A stretch of 5,257 nt of DNA from Acidithiobacillus sp. (lineage in GTDB: Bacteria > Pseudomonadota > Gammaproteobacteria > Acidithiobacillales > Acidithiobacillaceae): positions 1 through 5,257 of the forward strand of contig JAPTWR010000210.1 of NCBI GenBank assembly GCA_028065135.1. Reading direction: 5' to 3'. The position numbers were made by a program, and so were the translations under genes. The notes below the pieces were generated by a model, which saw only the letters and a program-made list of their open reading frames with translations, made no database searches and was not told the DNA's origin. Below are positions 1 through 5,257 of this stretch, piece after piece; the stretch's first letter is position 1, and the number at the start of each line of letters is the position of its first letter.

Positions 1-192
1 ACCCGCCGCGAACGTCACCGAAGTTCCCGGATGGCTCCGCTGCGGATGCTCCAGATTCGCCGTGGCCCAGCGGTCCTCGGCTACCCGCGTCACCAGATCC
101 CGCCCCGCCAGCAAGTCCTCCCAGAAAGTGGCGTCGGACGTTTGCGGCAAGCGTGAGGCATAGCCGATGACGGCAATTTTTTGGTTTTTCAT
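1..192 (-). CDS. Type I polyketide/fatty-acid synthase, N-terminal start of ketoacyl synthase domain (partial)
   Basis: Reading from the ATG at 190-192 gives 64 codons that run off the left edge. The protein opens with KIAVIGYASRLP, then FWEDLLAGRDLVTRV, EDRW, and PGTSVTFAAG. This is the usual opening of a beta-ketoacyl synthase domain in modular polyketide or multidomain fatty-acid synthases: the first beta strand with a V-I-G motif, the F-W-x-x-L-L-x-G-R-D helix, and the D-R-W element. The catalytic Cys and His residues lie beyond the window. The start is well bounded, because an in-frame TGA sits at 211-213 with no other start codon between. There is only a weak GTGAG as ribosome-binding site. 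It follows the GT4 glycosyltransferase gene after 229 bases, which suggests a glycolipid or polyketide-linked surface locus (inference). Substrate and product cannot be told from this fragment. Confidence 0.85.
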   Translation of the reverse strand, partial: MKNQKIAVIGYASRLPQTSDATFWEDLLAGRDLVTRVAEDRWATANLEHPQRSHPGTSVTFAAG

Positions 193-293
193 GGGCGGCT
201 CACGAAGTTTTCAAATTCAGAGAGATGGCCAGTCCATCCATTGGATACACAATCTGCATGACTCAGCCCCGGGAACATCATCCATTCAACCAG

Positions 294-324
294 TTTATCA
301 AGAATACAGGAAACCGCTGGTCAA
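294..324 (-). promoter_or_regulatory. Candidate promoter for the ketoacyl-synthase gene
   Basis: On the minus strand a TTGACC -35-like hexamer (319-324) is followed after 19 bases by GATAAA (294-299). The -35 is good (5 of 6), the -10 moderate (4 of 6), and the spacer is longer than the preferred 17. It lies about 100 bases before the ketoacyl-synthase start, in the only sizeable gap on that side. Apart from this and the hairpin at 391-416, I see nothing else convincing in 193-421. Confidence 0.3.
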
Positions 325-390
325 GTCAGCGCACGCCCGCGGCGCCCACCCGACAATGGCCGCAAACAGGCAGGAGTGCGTGATTTGCAC

Positions 391-416
391 ATAACCGCCT
401 AATAGACGCGGATTAT
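391..416 (-). terminator. Small hairpin just after the GT4 gene, possible weak terminator
   Basis: An ataaccgc arm (391-398) pairs with gcggattat (408-416), with one bulged base and a 9-base loop. It begins about 5 bases past the TAG of the glycosyltransferase gene, the right place for a 3' end. There is no run of T on the minus strand after it, so intrinsic termination is doubtful. It could simply protect the mRNA end. Confidence 0.25.
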
Positions 417-421
417 GATGT

Positions 422-1987
422 CTATCCCTGTTTCACTCCCCGCAAAAACGCCTCCCACTGGGGCAGGATGCGTTCGGGCAGGTAGCGGGCGCTTTGGGCG
501 GCGCCACTGGCGCGGAGTTGGCTTTGCAGGGCGTTGGCGTCGGGGCTGTAGATGATCTGACGCAAGGTTTCTACCAGGCTGGCGGTGTCGTAAGGGTCGA
601 AGTACCGGGCCGCTTCGCCATAGACCTCGCGATGTACCGGAATGTCGGAGGCGGCCACCACACCACCGCAGCGCATGGCCTCCGCACCGGAGAAATCAAA
701 GCCTTCGCCCACGCTGGGACAGACGGTCACCACCGCCTGCCGGTAGAGCAGGCGCAGGGCGTCGGCGGGGATACCATAAAGCAGGAAGAGGCTGCCCTGT
801 TCGATCCACGGCAGGAAGCCCTCCAACGCGGTCTGGTAATCCCAGCCGATATGCCCCACCAGAATCAGCTTCAGCTCCGGATCCAGCATGCCGCGCAAGG
901 TTTCCCATGCGGCCAGCAGACGGGCGTGGTTTTTGCGCGGCTCGATGGTGGAGACCATGAGCACGAAGCGCGTCCCCGGCCCCAGGGCGCGGGCATAAAA
1001 GGCGGTTTTCTCCTCTTCGTTATGGAAGACGCGGGCCAGCGGATAGATTCTGCTCTTACCCGTCACCGTACCCCCCACCTTCCCCTCATACTCGCCATGC
1101 AAATGACGGCGGACGATGTCGGGAATCCGTTCGGGCTCAGGCTCTGCGGGATAATAGTGGGCGGGCAGCATATTGTGGATGGTGTGGGCCCGCGCCTCCG
1201 CCTCGGGGAAGAGACTCAGCAGATCGCGCCGGGTGGCATCGGACACGCAAACGAAGTGCCCGCCGGAGCGCACGTTGGCGGCCATGGCCTGAAAGTGACT
1301 GCTTTGATGAAAGGCACGGTCGGAGATGGTATGGGGCATGAGCACCGGGATGGCATCGTGGTAATGCACCACCAAGGCCGTGCCCGCGCTCACCCGTCCG
1401 GGAAAAGGCGTCTGCGCCACAAAAACATCCAGCCCCCGCGTATCCAGCACCGGATAGCGGGAACGGGACAAGACCTGCGCCCGCTCAATACCCACCAGAT
1501 GCATACGCCGCCACGGATAGGCACAAACCCGATAATCGCTTTGCAATACCTGTTCACGGTCAGCAGCGGGCAGGCTCCGGCCATAAAGCTCCTGCCAGAC
1601 AAAATCGCGGAAATGCCGGGTCTCAAAGTGCCCTAAGGGAATCCTCCCCAGCCCGGTCCAGGCACTCCAGCGCAAGCGCCAGGTCTGCCAGAAGTTGTCG
1701 AGCCATTCGGCGACATCGCCTTTCCAGTCCAGCGCGCTGCGGCCCTTGAGGGATACCACCACCCGCGCAAAGCGATGCACCCGCTCTGCCTCGGAGAGCG
1801 ACACACGGCCATACACCCCGCCGCGCACGCTGCGTTTGGACATCTGTAGCAGGCCGGATAGTTCCAAATCCGGCAAGGTGGAAAGCACCCCATAAAGCAG
1901 GCGGGTTTCCTGCGGGATACCATAAAAGCCATCCAGGGCAGGGCGCATTTCCATGAGCACACGGAGAGCATTGTTGGCGTTATGCAT
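422..1987 (-). CDS. Glycosyltransferase family 4 (GT-B fold, mannosyltransferase-like)
   Basis: A 521-residue protein with the GT4 layout. The N-terminal strand is LRVLMEMRPALDG (8-20). The acceptor-side domain carries VHYHDAIPVLMP (207-218) and VSDATRRDLL (248-257). The donor-binding half starts at VLMVSTIEPRKNH (342-354), and the retaining-GT E-x7-E motif is E428/E436 within GEGFDFSGAEAM, followed by AASDIPVHREV (444-454). Members transfer a sugar, often mannose, from a nucleotide-sugar to a glycan or lipid at the cytoplasmic membrane; the exact sugar is unknown. It is longer than the usual 350-420 residues, with extra sequence around 50-170 and 277-325. No membrane segment is seen. ATG 1985-1987 is the first ATG after the in-frame stop at 2021-2023 and sits at the first beta strand, but no clear Shine-Dalgarno precedes it. 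Confidence 0.9.
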   Translation of the reverse strand: MHNANNALRVLMEMRPALDGFYGIPQETRLLYGVLSTLPDLELSGLLQMSKRSVRGGVYGRVSLSEAERVHRFARVVVSLKGRSALDWKGDVAEWLDNFWQTWRLRWSAWTGLGRIPLGHFETRHFRDFVWQELYGRSLPAADREQVLQSDYRVCAYPWRRMHLVGIERAQVLSRSRYPVLDTRGLDVFVAQTPFPGRVSAGTALVVHYHDAIPVLMPHTISDRAFHQSSHFQAMAANVRSGGHFVCVSDATRRDLLSLFPEAEARAHTIHNMLPAHYYPAEPEPERIPDIVRRHLHGEYEGKVGGTVTGKSRIYPLARVFHNEEEKTAFYARALGPGTRFVLMVSTIEPRKNHARLLAAWETLRGMLDPELKLILVGHIGWDYQTALEGFLPWIEQGSLFLLYGIPADALRLLYRQAVVTVCPSVGEGFDFSGAEAMRCGGVVAASDIPVHREVYGEAARYFDPYDTASLVETLRQIIYSPDANALQSQLRASGAAQSARYLPERILPQWEAFLRGVKQG

Positions 1988-2013
1988 AGTGGGGAAGTTT
2001 ACCAGCCCCTTCG

Positions 2014-2024
2014 GTGACCGTCAC
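2014..2024. promoter_or_regulatory. Perfect 5-1-5 palindrome GTGACCGTCAC ahead of the GT4 gene
   Basis: GTGAC (2014-2018), one C, then GTCAC (2020-2024) form a perfect dyad about 27 bases before the glycosyltransferase start. The one-base centre prevents a stable RNA hairpin, so a protein-binding site is the likelier use. No second copy was seen. The function is inferred from position only. Confidence 0.25.
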
Positions 2025-2041
2025 GAGCTTCTATTTTTGGG

Positions 2042-2063
2042 GGGCGGCGCCTGCCGCCCTTTT
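2042..2063 (+). terminator. GC-rich hairpin with T4 tail, plus-strand terminator-like
   Basis: GGGCGGC (2042-2048), a 4-base loop GCCT, and GCCGCCC (2053-2059) form a perfect 7-bp stem, followed by TTTT (2060-2063) on the plus strand. That is the shape of a rho-independent terminator, but no plus-strand gene precedes it. On the minus strand the same stem lies in the leader of the GT4 gene, where it is followed by C and A runs, so it would not terminate minus-strand transcripts. It may shield the GT4 gene from antisense transcription or be a relic of a lost gene. Confidence 0.4.
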
Positions 2064-2237
2064 GCGCGGAGACTTTCGTTCGCGCGAGAACTCCGTCCTT
2101 AAGTCCGCCTCGTGGCACGTTGCCCAGGTTGCCAGCGTGTGGCCATGTTCCCGGCAGGTATTGCCACAGTCGCGCAAAAGGATAAGCCTGCAATGTGCCC
2201 AACAATGGATTCATGGGGTTTTCCATCATTGGATTTG

Positions 2238-2267
2238 ATTCTGGGGCATGGACGGCGTTTATGCCAA
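2238..2267 (-). promoter_or_regulatory. Candidate promoter for the dapC-like fragment and the GT4 gene
   Basis: On the minus strand TTGGCA (2262-2267, 5 of 6 to the -35 consensus) and CAGAAT (2238-2243, 4 of 6) are separated by 18 bases. It lies just past the GNAT stop codon. Transcripts from it would carry the dapC-like fragment and the hairpin-rich leader before the glycosyltransferase gene. Between 1988 and 2281 no other complete gene is visible. Confidence 0.35.
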
Positions 2268-2281
2268 GTCCTCGAACGGTT

Positions 2282-2760
2282 TCAGGTCAGATACTTCTGC
2301 CAGAACTGTGCTACACCCGCACTATCGTTGATGGTATATGGCGCAAAACCCATTTTGCGATAAGTTTCCTGGGCAGGAAGATTGCCCTCCAACACTTCCA
2401 GAGTCAGTTTACAGAATCCCATCTCACGTGCTTGGCGCTCAATAAAGGTAAAAAGTTTATGGGCAACTCCCTGTCTGCGAAAGCCCGGTTTGACGTAAAC
2501 ATCGTGAATATTCGCCAGTGGCGCGCTGTTAAAAGTGGAAAAGCCTTCCATACAAACAGCAATTCCAATCATTTCTTGCTTATTTGCGGCAAAATAAACA
2601 CGAATCCACGGACGACGCATGAGGTCCTCTACCAGCTTTTCATAGACCTCCTGGCGGAGGGGCTTCCTTTGGCCCATGTTATCTCTTGCATACAGATCGA
2701 GGAGCTCGCGAATGGCTAGACAATGATCTGCGTTTTGGTAATCCGCTTGGTAGACTTCAA

Positions 2761-2764
<4 letters not shown>
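2282..2764 (-). CDS. GNAT-family N-acetyltransferase
   Basis: A 160-residue single-domain GNAT protein, normal length for the family. Motif A, the acetyl-CoA pyrophosphate loop, is seen at 88-101 (DVYVKPGFRRQGVA, giving R-x-x-G-x-A), after the central strand ANIHDVYV. Motif B appears as LEVLEGNLPAQETYRKMGF (122-140), with Y135 in the usual general-acid position. It transfers an acetyl group from acetyl-CoA to an amine; the substrate is unknown. A good AAGGA ribosome site (2772-2776) lies 7 bases before the ATG. It lacks the usual N-terminal pattern of TacT/AtaT toxins and has no DUF1778 antitoxin beside it, so I read it as cargo and not as a toxin. Its start overlaps by ATGA the end of a possible 40-codon ORF. 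Confidence 0.88.
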
Positions 2765-3619
<855 letters not shown>

Positions 3620-3630
<11 letters not shown>

Positions 3631-4024
3631 AAAGCACCTCGTTATTTCTGAGGCATTCCTGCTGTATCCCATTGCACCCTTGCATTTCCTTTTCCCATTC
3701 CGATCTTGTCCAAACGATGGCATCGCAACCGAAAGGCATCCTGGCCTGAATGACGGCCTCCATAGCCATCTGTTGTCTTTTTAGCCAGGGAACATCATCC
3801 AGACCAGGGCCACTGACAATCAACAGGTCTATGTCAGAATCTTCGGTAGCCGTCCGGCGCGCCACCGAACCAAAGACCCAGACAACATCGGGATCAAACA
3901 AATCGATGATAGAAGGTAAAAGCTTTTCTCTGGTGATCTGCAAGTAATCCTCAGACAGTTGTCGACAGGCAGCGAGACGATCCGCCTTCATCTTTTGAAG
4001 CACCACTTTAGTTATAGTACCCAT
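3620..4024 (-). CDS. Minimal nucleotidyltransferase (MNT, DNA polymerase beta superfamily)
   Basis: A 134-residue protein with the defining G-S-x10-D-x-D motif: FGSVARRTATEDSDIDLLIV (51-70), so G52-S53 and metal ligands D64 and D66, plus a third acidic residue D101 in GCDAIVW. Such proteins move a nucleotide from NTP to a target; in MntA-HepT systems the MNT acts as antitoxin by AMP-modifying the HEPN toxin. The HEPN partner follows directly with an 11-base overlap, a typical coupled pair. AAGGGG (4031-4036) six bases upstream supports the ATG at 4022-4024. That start lies inside the parE stub in another frame, so the module begins where parE was severed. Confidence 0.9.
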
Positions 4025-4100
4025 GAGTATCCCCTTTCGAAAGGATATCCACGATATCCACTTCCGCCTGCCTTGCGACGCGCAGCGTCCAACTGGTCAT
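4008..4100 (-). pseudogene. parE toxin stub, 30 codons of which about 21 are ParE-like
   Basis: The parD stop overlaps an ATG as ATGA (4097-4100), the usual parDE coupling. The frame reads MTSWTLRVARQAEVDIVDIL, matching the N-terminal strand and first helix of RelE/ParE-superfamily toxins (R-x-A-x-x-D-I-x-D-I). It then goes to S-K-G-D and meets TAA at 4008-4010. A full ParE has about 100 residues; the core sheet and basic C-terminus are absent. The changeover falls near the ribosome-binding site of the following nucleotidyltransferase, consistent with a junction between two modules at about 4037-4042. Confidence 0.65.
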
Positions 4101-4381
4101 TCATGATCCTGCAGTGCCTGATTGGTCAAGGTGCTGATGTGGGCGCGCAAATCAGCAGCCGAATTCATGGCGGTGTAACGGCCGGCCTCGATGTCTTCAA
4201 TACCAAGCACCACGGCTTCACGCAATACTTTCAGGCGCACCGCATCATCGCGCTCACGTTGCTCGACCAGGCGCAGGCCCTCGCGCAGAACTTCGCTGGC
4301 GTTCTGGTAACGCCCAGAGTCAACCAACTGCTGGACAAAAGAAGCCTGGTGAGGGGTAAGTACAACATTGCGCGTGGGCAT
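4097..4381 (-). CDS. parD: ParD-family antitoxin
   Basis: A 94-residue protein matching type II ParD antitoxins: an N-terminal ribbon-helix-helix (NVVLTPHQASFVQQLV, 5-20, then SGRYQNASEVLREGLRLVEQRE, 22-43) that binds DNA as a dimer. The C-terminal arm (LREAVVLGIEDIEAGRYTAM, 53-72) is the part that blocks ParE, an inhibitor of DNA gyrase. The start at 4379-4381 is favoured by GGAGG (4387-4391) five bases upstream; a longer version from 4396 would add five residues and overlap the vapC stub. The gene looks complete. A promoter and palindrome that could serve autoregulation lie at 4409-4442. Its toxin is reduced to a stub. Confidence 0.88.
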   Translation of the reverse strand: MPTRNVVLTPHQASFVQQLVDSGRYQNASEVLREGLRLVEQRERDDAVRLKVLREAVVLGIEDIEAGRYTAMNSAADLRAHISTLTNQALQDHE

Positions 4382-4392
4382 GACAGCCTCCA

Positions 4393-4509
4393 TCATTTAG
4401 AATGAACTGGCATATTATGCCATCGTTGGATTGGCATGTGGAACACCGCCTGACTGGTTGCGGGCACCAGCCAGAGCAACGCAACAGAAGCATCCAAGAC
4501 AAAATTCAT
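4393..4509 (-). pseudogene. vapC (PIN-domain toxin) stub, 38 codons of which about 20 are VapC-like
   Basis: The stop codon of the upstream antitoxin overlaps an ATG as ATGA (4506-4509). The frame starts MNFVLDASVALLWLVPATSQ, the typical first strand and helix of a PIN-domain VapC RNase, with the first catalytic Asp at D6. The next 18 residues (through HMPIQRWHNMP) are not VapC-like and coincide with the parD promoter/operator; a TGA follows at 4393-4395. A full VapC has about 130-140 residues, so the catalytic quartet is lost and the product cannot be an active RNase. Overlap and order match an intact vapBC operon up to the break. Confidence 0.72.
4409..4442 (-). promoter_or_regulatory. Probable parD promoter with overlapping palindromic operator
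   Basis: On the minus strand a -35-like TCCACA (4437-4442) is followed after 17 bases by CATAAT (4414-4419, 5 of 6 to the -10 consensus). The -10 lies inside the palindrome GGCATA-T-TATGCC (4409-4421). A further ATGCC half-site occurs near 4433-4437, spaced to form an inverted repeat with the palindrome. Ribbon-helix-helix antitoxins usually repress from such sites over their own promoter, so this is a likely ParD operator (inference). It lies within the vapC stub, meaning parD came with its own control region. Confidence 0.5.
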
Positions 4510-4688
4510 GCCCGACCTTCGTTAATAAGCGCCTTGAGATCGACACCGTCCACAGGCTGACGAGCCTGCATGAAGGACAACATTTCATCGACGGCTGCAG
4601 CAGATGCCTGTCGAGATCGGGACGCACTTTCGCCTTTTCCGATGTTGCTGGACTCTATAGATACAGGGGCCTCGTCCGGGGAAGCCAC
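4506..4688 (-). CDS. Short VapB-like antitoxin (C-terminal antitoxin tail recognisable)
   Basis: A 60-codon frame from a GTG at 4686-4688. The final part, AAAVDEMLSFMQARQPV then DGVDLKALINEGRA, is typical of the C-terminal toxin-binding tail of VapC antitoxins (the D-x-K-x-L-I-N-E-G-R ending). Its overlap with the vapC stub confirms the role. The N-terminal half is Ser-rich and I do not recognise a DNA-binding fold. The start is uncertain: no ATG occurs in the open frame back to the in-frame stop at 4794-4796, and no ribosome site precedes the GTG. Either this is a naturally short antitoxin or its own 5' part was replaced. Confidence 0.55.
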   Translation of the reverse strand: MASPDEAPVSIESSNIGKGESASRSRQASAAAVDEMLSFMQARQPVDGVDLKALINEGRA

Positions 4689-4800
4689 TACGCGAACAGT
4701 TTCGCAATCTGCCCCATGGGCAGGAACAGACGCAACGGGGTTTGCTGGAACGGCAGGAAGTCGAAAGCCGATAGAAGCTCTCGGCCCGCTGATTCAAAAT

Positions 4801-5073
4801 TCAGGATTTCTCCCTGGTAGGTTTCAGACGGCTGCGCTGCAAATCTGCTTCCAACACCATCCGCACATAGCGGGCGTAAGGGATGCCCTTGGCCTTGGCC
4901 TTGGCGCGTACTGCGTCCATCAGGGCGGCAGGCAGGCGCACGTTCAGTGCGGCTTCTTTCCTCGCCACCTCAAAGTGCATCGGCTTAAACTGCTTGAAGT
5001 CAAGGCCAGAAAGGTCTTGCTCCAAGAACAATTCGGCTTCTGCATCGGTCTTGAACTCAGGGACTCGTTTCAT
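4801..5073 (-). CDS. CopG/BrnA-type ribbon-helix-helix antitoxin
   Basis: A 90-residue protein. The N-terminal segment FKTDAEAELFLEQDLSGLDF (7-26) matches the front of BrnA/CopG type II antitoxins (PF12441-like). It is followed by a ribbon-helix-helix: strand AALNVRLP (41-48), helix AALMDAVRAKAKAKG (49-63) and IPYARYVRMVLEADLQ (64-79). It would bind operator DNA as a dimer and neutralise an RNase toxin of the BrnT/RelE kind. AAGGAGG (5083-5089) nine bases upstream clearly selects the ATG at 5071-5073 over the in-frame ATG at 5104-5106, although the latter overlaps the upstream stop codon. The brnT gene that usually precedes brnA is absent; a glycosyltransferase tail is there instead. Confidence 0.8.
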   Translation of the reverse strand: MKRVPEFKTDAEAELFLEQDLSGLDFKQFKPMHFEVARKEAALNVRLPAALMDAVRAKAKAKGIPYARYVRMVLEADLQRSRLKPTREKS

Positions 5074-5082
5074 AGATGCTCG

Positions 5083-5089
5083 CCTCCTT
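5083..5089 (-). promoter_or_regulatory. Strong Shine-Dalgarno (AAGGAGG) deciding the CopG/BrnA start
   Basis: A full AAGGAGG on the minus strand sits nine bases before the ATG at 5071-5073. The rival start at 5104-5106 would add an Arg-rich segment (TICTRRRRAS) not seen in the family, so the shorter protein is preferred. Confidence 0.75.
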
Positions 5090-5102
5090 CGCGTGCATAT
5101 AG

Positions 5103-5257
5103 TCATAAGCGATTCATGAACTCGGTGAATTGCTCAAAGTGCTGCTCCCAGGTAGGGGGCGAAAAATGCCGCAGGCGCTCCAGTTGCCCCTGGCGCATGG
5201 AGCTATCGGGGCGGCTATAGTCGCTCAAAGCAGCAAGCCAGGCCGAAGCATCCGAGG
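5103..5257 (-). CDS. C-terminal tail of a probable glycosyltransferase (partial)
   Basis: Fifty-one codons enter from the right edge and end at TGA 5103-5105. The tail reads SDASAWLAALSDYSRPDS, then LERLRHFSPPTWEQHFEQF and TEFMNRL. This is like the closing helices of GT4 glycosyltransferases: a D-x-x-A-W-x-x-A-L segment, a short loop, then R-x-F-S-x-x-x-x-x-x-x-F before a terminal helix. Family and substrate cannot be fixed without the rest. With the GT4 gene at 422-1987 and the ketoacyl-synthase start at 1-192 it suggests one glycan or glycolipid locus, now split by the TA block (inference). Confidence 0.6.
   Translation of the reverse strand, partial: SDASAWLAALSDYSRPDSSMRQGQLERLRHFSPPTWEQHFEQFTEFMNRL

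Larger units (their letters stand above)
1999..2214 (-). pseudogene. dapC-like 5' fragment (aminotransferase N-terminus) in an otherwise unrecognised ORF
   Basis: From the ATG at 2212-2214 the frame reads MNPLLGTLQAYPFARL, then WQYLPGT. This resembles the N-terminal signature of DapC-type succinyldiaminopimelate aminotransferases (M-N-P-x-L-x-x-L-x-x-Y-P-F-x-x-L). The likeness stops after about 23 codons (near 2146). The remaining frame to the TAA at 1999-2001 is Arg/Gly-rich, crosses the hairpin region, and has no aminotransferase features; the real enzyme has about 400 residues. I read it as a severed gene start. An in-frame ATG pair at 2224-2229 offers a slightly longer alternative start. 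The resemblance is from memory of the family and is short, so chance similarity is possible. Confidence 0.4.

Noticed and set aside
167..394. 75-codon plus-strand frame across the ketoacyl-synthase start and the gap beyond it
   Set aside because: No ribosome site or recognisable domain, and it overlaps the real gene start.
494..1636. 380-codon open frame on the plus strand
   Set aside because: It is antisense to the well-supported GT4 gene, is rich in Gly, His and Gln from reversed codons, and matches no family I know.
2195..2719. 174-codon open frame on the plus strand
   Set aside because: It lies opposite the GNAT gene, which has clear motifs and a ribosome site on the minus strand.
3959..4405. 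148-codon plus-strand frame opposite parD and the MNT start
   Set aside because: Shadow of the minus-strand genes, with no domain signal.
4570..5220. 216-codon plus-strand frame opposite the CopG/BrnA antitoxin
   Set aside because: Covers the antitoxin and the glycosyltransferase tail in antisense; Cys/Arg-rich composition with no family pattern.

Overview
The window is a moderately GC-rich bacterial segment, and every gene I can support lies on the minus strand, so it reads from right to left. The gene style fits a proteobacterium: a GT4 glycosyltransferase, the start of a type I polyketide/fatty-acid synthase, and a crowd of type II toxin-antitoxin (TA) genes. An Acidithiobacillus-like gamma-proteobacterium is a reasonable guess, but no marker gene here proves it.

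The two ends look like one surface-glycan or glycolipid locus. At the right edge (5103-5257) is the C-terminal tail of a probable glycosyltransferase. On the left, a 521-residue GT4 glycosyltransferase (422-1987) is followed by the first 64 codons of a ketoacyl-synthase protein (1-192).

Between them, from about 5073 to 2282, lies a compact block of TA and accessory genes. In transcription order these are: a CopG/BrnA-type antitoxin (4801-5073); a short VapB-like antitoxin (4506-4688) with a 38-codon vapC stub (4393-4509); a ParD antitoxin (4097-4381) with a 30-codon parE stub (4008-4100); a complete nucleotidyltransferase/HEPN pair (3620-4024 and 3181-3630); a Phd/YefM antitoxin (2870-3112) with an 11-codon vapC stub (2835-2870); a possible 40-codon ORF; and a GNAT acetyltransferase (2282-2764). 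A dapC-like 5' fragment (about 2146-2214) and a hairpin-rich leader separate this block from the GT4 gene.

The striking point is that all three classical antitoxins here keep the normal overlapping start of their toxin gene, but each toxin reading frame keeps only its first 10-21 recognisable codons. The next module starts right after, sometimes inside the stub. The block therefore reads as a series of antitoxins whose toxins were cut off. The MNT-HEPN pair is the only complete two-gene module. Whether this is stepwise nesting of modules, deletion decay, or a selected anti-addiction array cannot be decided from the sequence alone.
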